Shown: positions 5,546 through 6,232 of the stretch, one piece after another | Position numbering within the stretch: position 1 is the first letter of the stretch | How the letters are laid out: the number at the start of each line of letters is the position of its first letter | Assembly: GCA_022574115.1 (NCBI GenBank) | Contig: JACZSS010000184.1 | Span: forward strand, 1 to 6,232 | Origin: Candidatus Heimdallarchaeota archaeon | GTDB lineage: Archaea; Asgardarchaeota; Heimdallarchaeia; Heimdallarchaeales; Kariarchaeaceae | DNA length: 6,232 nucleotides | Direction of reading: 5' to 3' | Position numbers and translations under genes: made by a program | Notes under the pieces: generated by a model | Told to the model about the DNA's origin: nothing | Database searches by the model: none | The model's input: the letters and a program-made list of their open reading frames with translations, nothing else

Positions 5546-6232
5546 ATGACATTATTAACCAAAGAAACAAAAGTAATCGTTCAAGGAATTACCGGTTATC
5601 AAGGTAGATTTCACGCAAATCTCATGAAGGACTATGGAACAGATGTCGTGGGCGGAGTCAGACCTGGAAAAGGCGGACAGGAAGTTGACGGATTTCCGAT
5701 CTTCGATTCTGTTCAAGAAGCAATGACATCAACTGCAGCAACAGCATCAATTATTTTTATTCCAGCTGGTGGCGTCCTTAATGCAGGCATAGAAGCCATT
5801 GAGGCTGGAATCAGTTTATTAGTCATCGTAAGCGAAGGGGTACCTGTGCAAGATGCATTGTACCTTATTAATTTAGCCCGTGAAAAAGGATGTATAATGA
5901 TCGGTCCAAATTGTCCGGGTATTATAACACCAAATCAAGCAAAAATGGGGATTATCCCAGGTAATATTGTCATGGAAGGAAATGTAGGTGTTGTCTCCCG
6001 CTCCGGTACTCTCACCTATGAAGTTCTTGATCAATTAAGTCGAGCAAACATCGGTCAATCGTTCTGTGTAGGGATTGGAGGAGATCCAGCGAAGTCAACC
6101 AATTTTGTCCAAACTTTAGAGTTGTTCCAGAATGATCCCAAAACTGAGAAAATAGTAATGCTAGGTGAAATTGGAGGCAACTCAGAAGAACTAGCCGCTG
6201 AATATATTAAAAATCATGTTACTAAACCAGTG
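5546..6232 (+). CDS. sucD: Succinate-CoA ligase, alpha subunit (3' end cut by window)
   Basis: The 229 codons are open to the window edge. The family is about 290 residues long, so roughly 60 are missing, including the phosphorylated catalytic His (His246 in E. coli). The sequence follows E. coli SucD closely. The CoA-binding Rossmann start is VQGITGYQG (12-20), followed by VGGVRPGKGG (35-44), GPNCPG (120-125), SRSGTLTYE (151-159), VGIGGDP (175-181) and GEIGG (207-211), whose Glu208 matches the E. coli residue that stabilises the phosphohistidine. The alpha subunit binds CoA and carries the phosphate, and it works as a complex with the SucC encoded one base upstream. The start is fixed by GGGAG at 5535-5539 and by alignment with the family N-terminus. 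No stop, frameshift or missing motif is seen in the visible part. Confidence 0.97.
   Translation, partial: MTLLTKETKVIVQGITGYQGRFHANLMKDYGTDVVGGVRPGKGGQEVDGFPIFDSVQEAMTSTAATASIIFIPAGGVLNAGIEAIEAGISLLVIVSEGVPVQDALYLINLAREKGCIMIGPNCPGIITPNQAKMGIIPGNIVMEGNVGVVSRSGTLTYEVLDQLSRANIGQSFCVGIGGDPAKSTNFVQTLELFQNDPKTEKIVMLGEIGGNSEELAAEYIKNHVTKPV

Noticed and set aside
1..6232. CRISPR arrays, tRNA or rRNA genes, insertion sequences
   Set aside because: No regularly spaced repeats, tRNA-like cloverleaf sequence, rRNA-like stretch, transposase motif or terminal inverted repeats were seen on either strand.

Overview
The window is AT-rich and every supported gene lies on the + strand. It most likely comes from an archaeon. 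The NYN protein belongs to the type I know as TIGR00288, which is mainly archaeal. A TATA-like box (TTTATATA) sits about 26 nt ahead of an ATG, as expected for leaderless archaeal transcription. A small RING/PHD-like zinc finger and a three-part membrane/winged-helix/zinc-ribbon protein also point that way. A RING-like protein beside a two-subunit succinate-CoA ligase would suit an Asgard archaeon (for example Heimdallarchaeia). That placement is inference; no rRNA or other decisive marker is present.

Layout. (1) Bases 3-1481 encode a long coiled-coil protein with a C-terminal winged helix; its 5' end may lie outside the window. (2) 29 nt later, 1511-2029 encodes a NYN-domain protein in which several of the usual acidic metal-binding positions look substituted. 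The two probably form an operon. (3) 2030-3020 is a sparse stretch of nearly 1 kb. It hides a 53-residue RING/PHD-like zinc finger (2118-2279). A single in-frame TGA ends that finger, and the same frame then stays open for 105 more codons and finishes in a membrane-spanning tail (to 2597). This could be two genes, one gene broken by a nonsense change, or a recoded stop. The remainder (2598-3020) holds inverted repeats and the promoter of the next gene. (4) 3021-4316 encodes a membrane protein with an extracytoplasmic beta-rich domain, further membrane segments, a cytoplasmic winged helix and a C-terminal CxxC...CxxC zinc ribbon. It looks like a membrane-bound sensor/regulator. (5) 4402-5544 (sucC) and 5546 to the window end (sucD, truncated) encode the beta and alpha subunits of succinate-CoA ligase, separated by one base and preceded by a clear Shine-Dalgarno for sucD.

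The sucCD pair is housekeeping central metabolism (TCA cycle, substrate-level phosphorylation). The upstream genes look like regulatory or structural accessory proteins with no clear metabolic link to it. The most unusual content is the split RING-membrane frame, the probably inactive NYN domain, and the membrane-anchored winged-helix/zinc-ribbon protein, whose promoter carries an operator-like inverted repeat.
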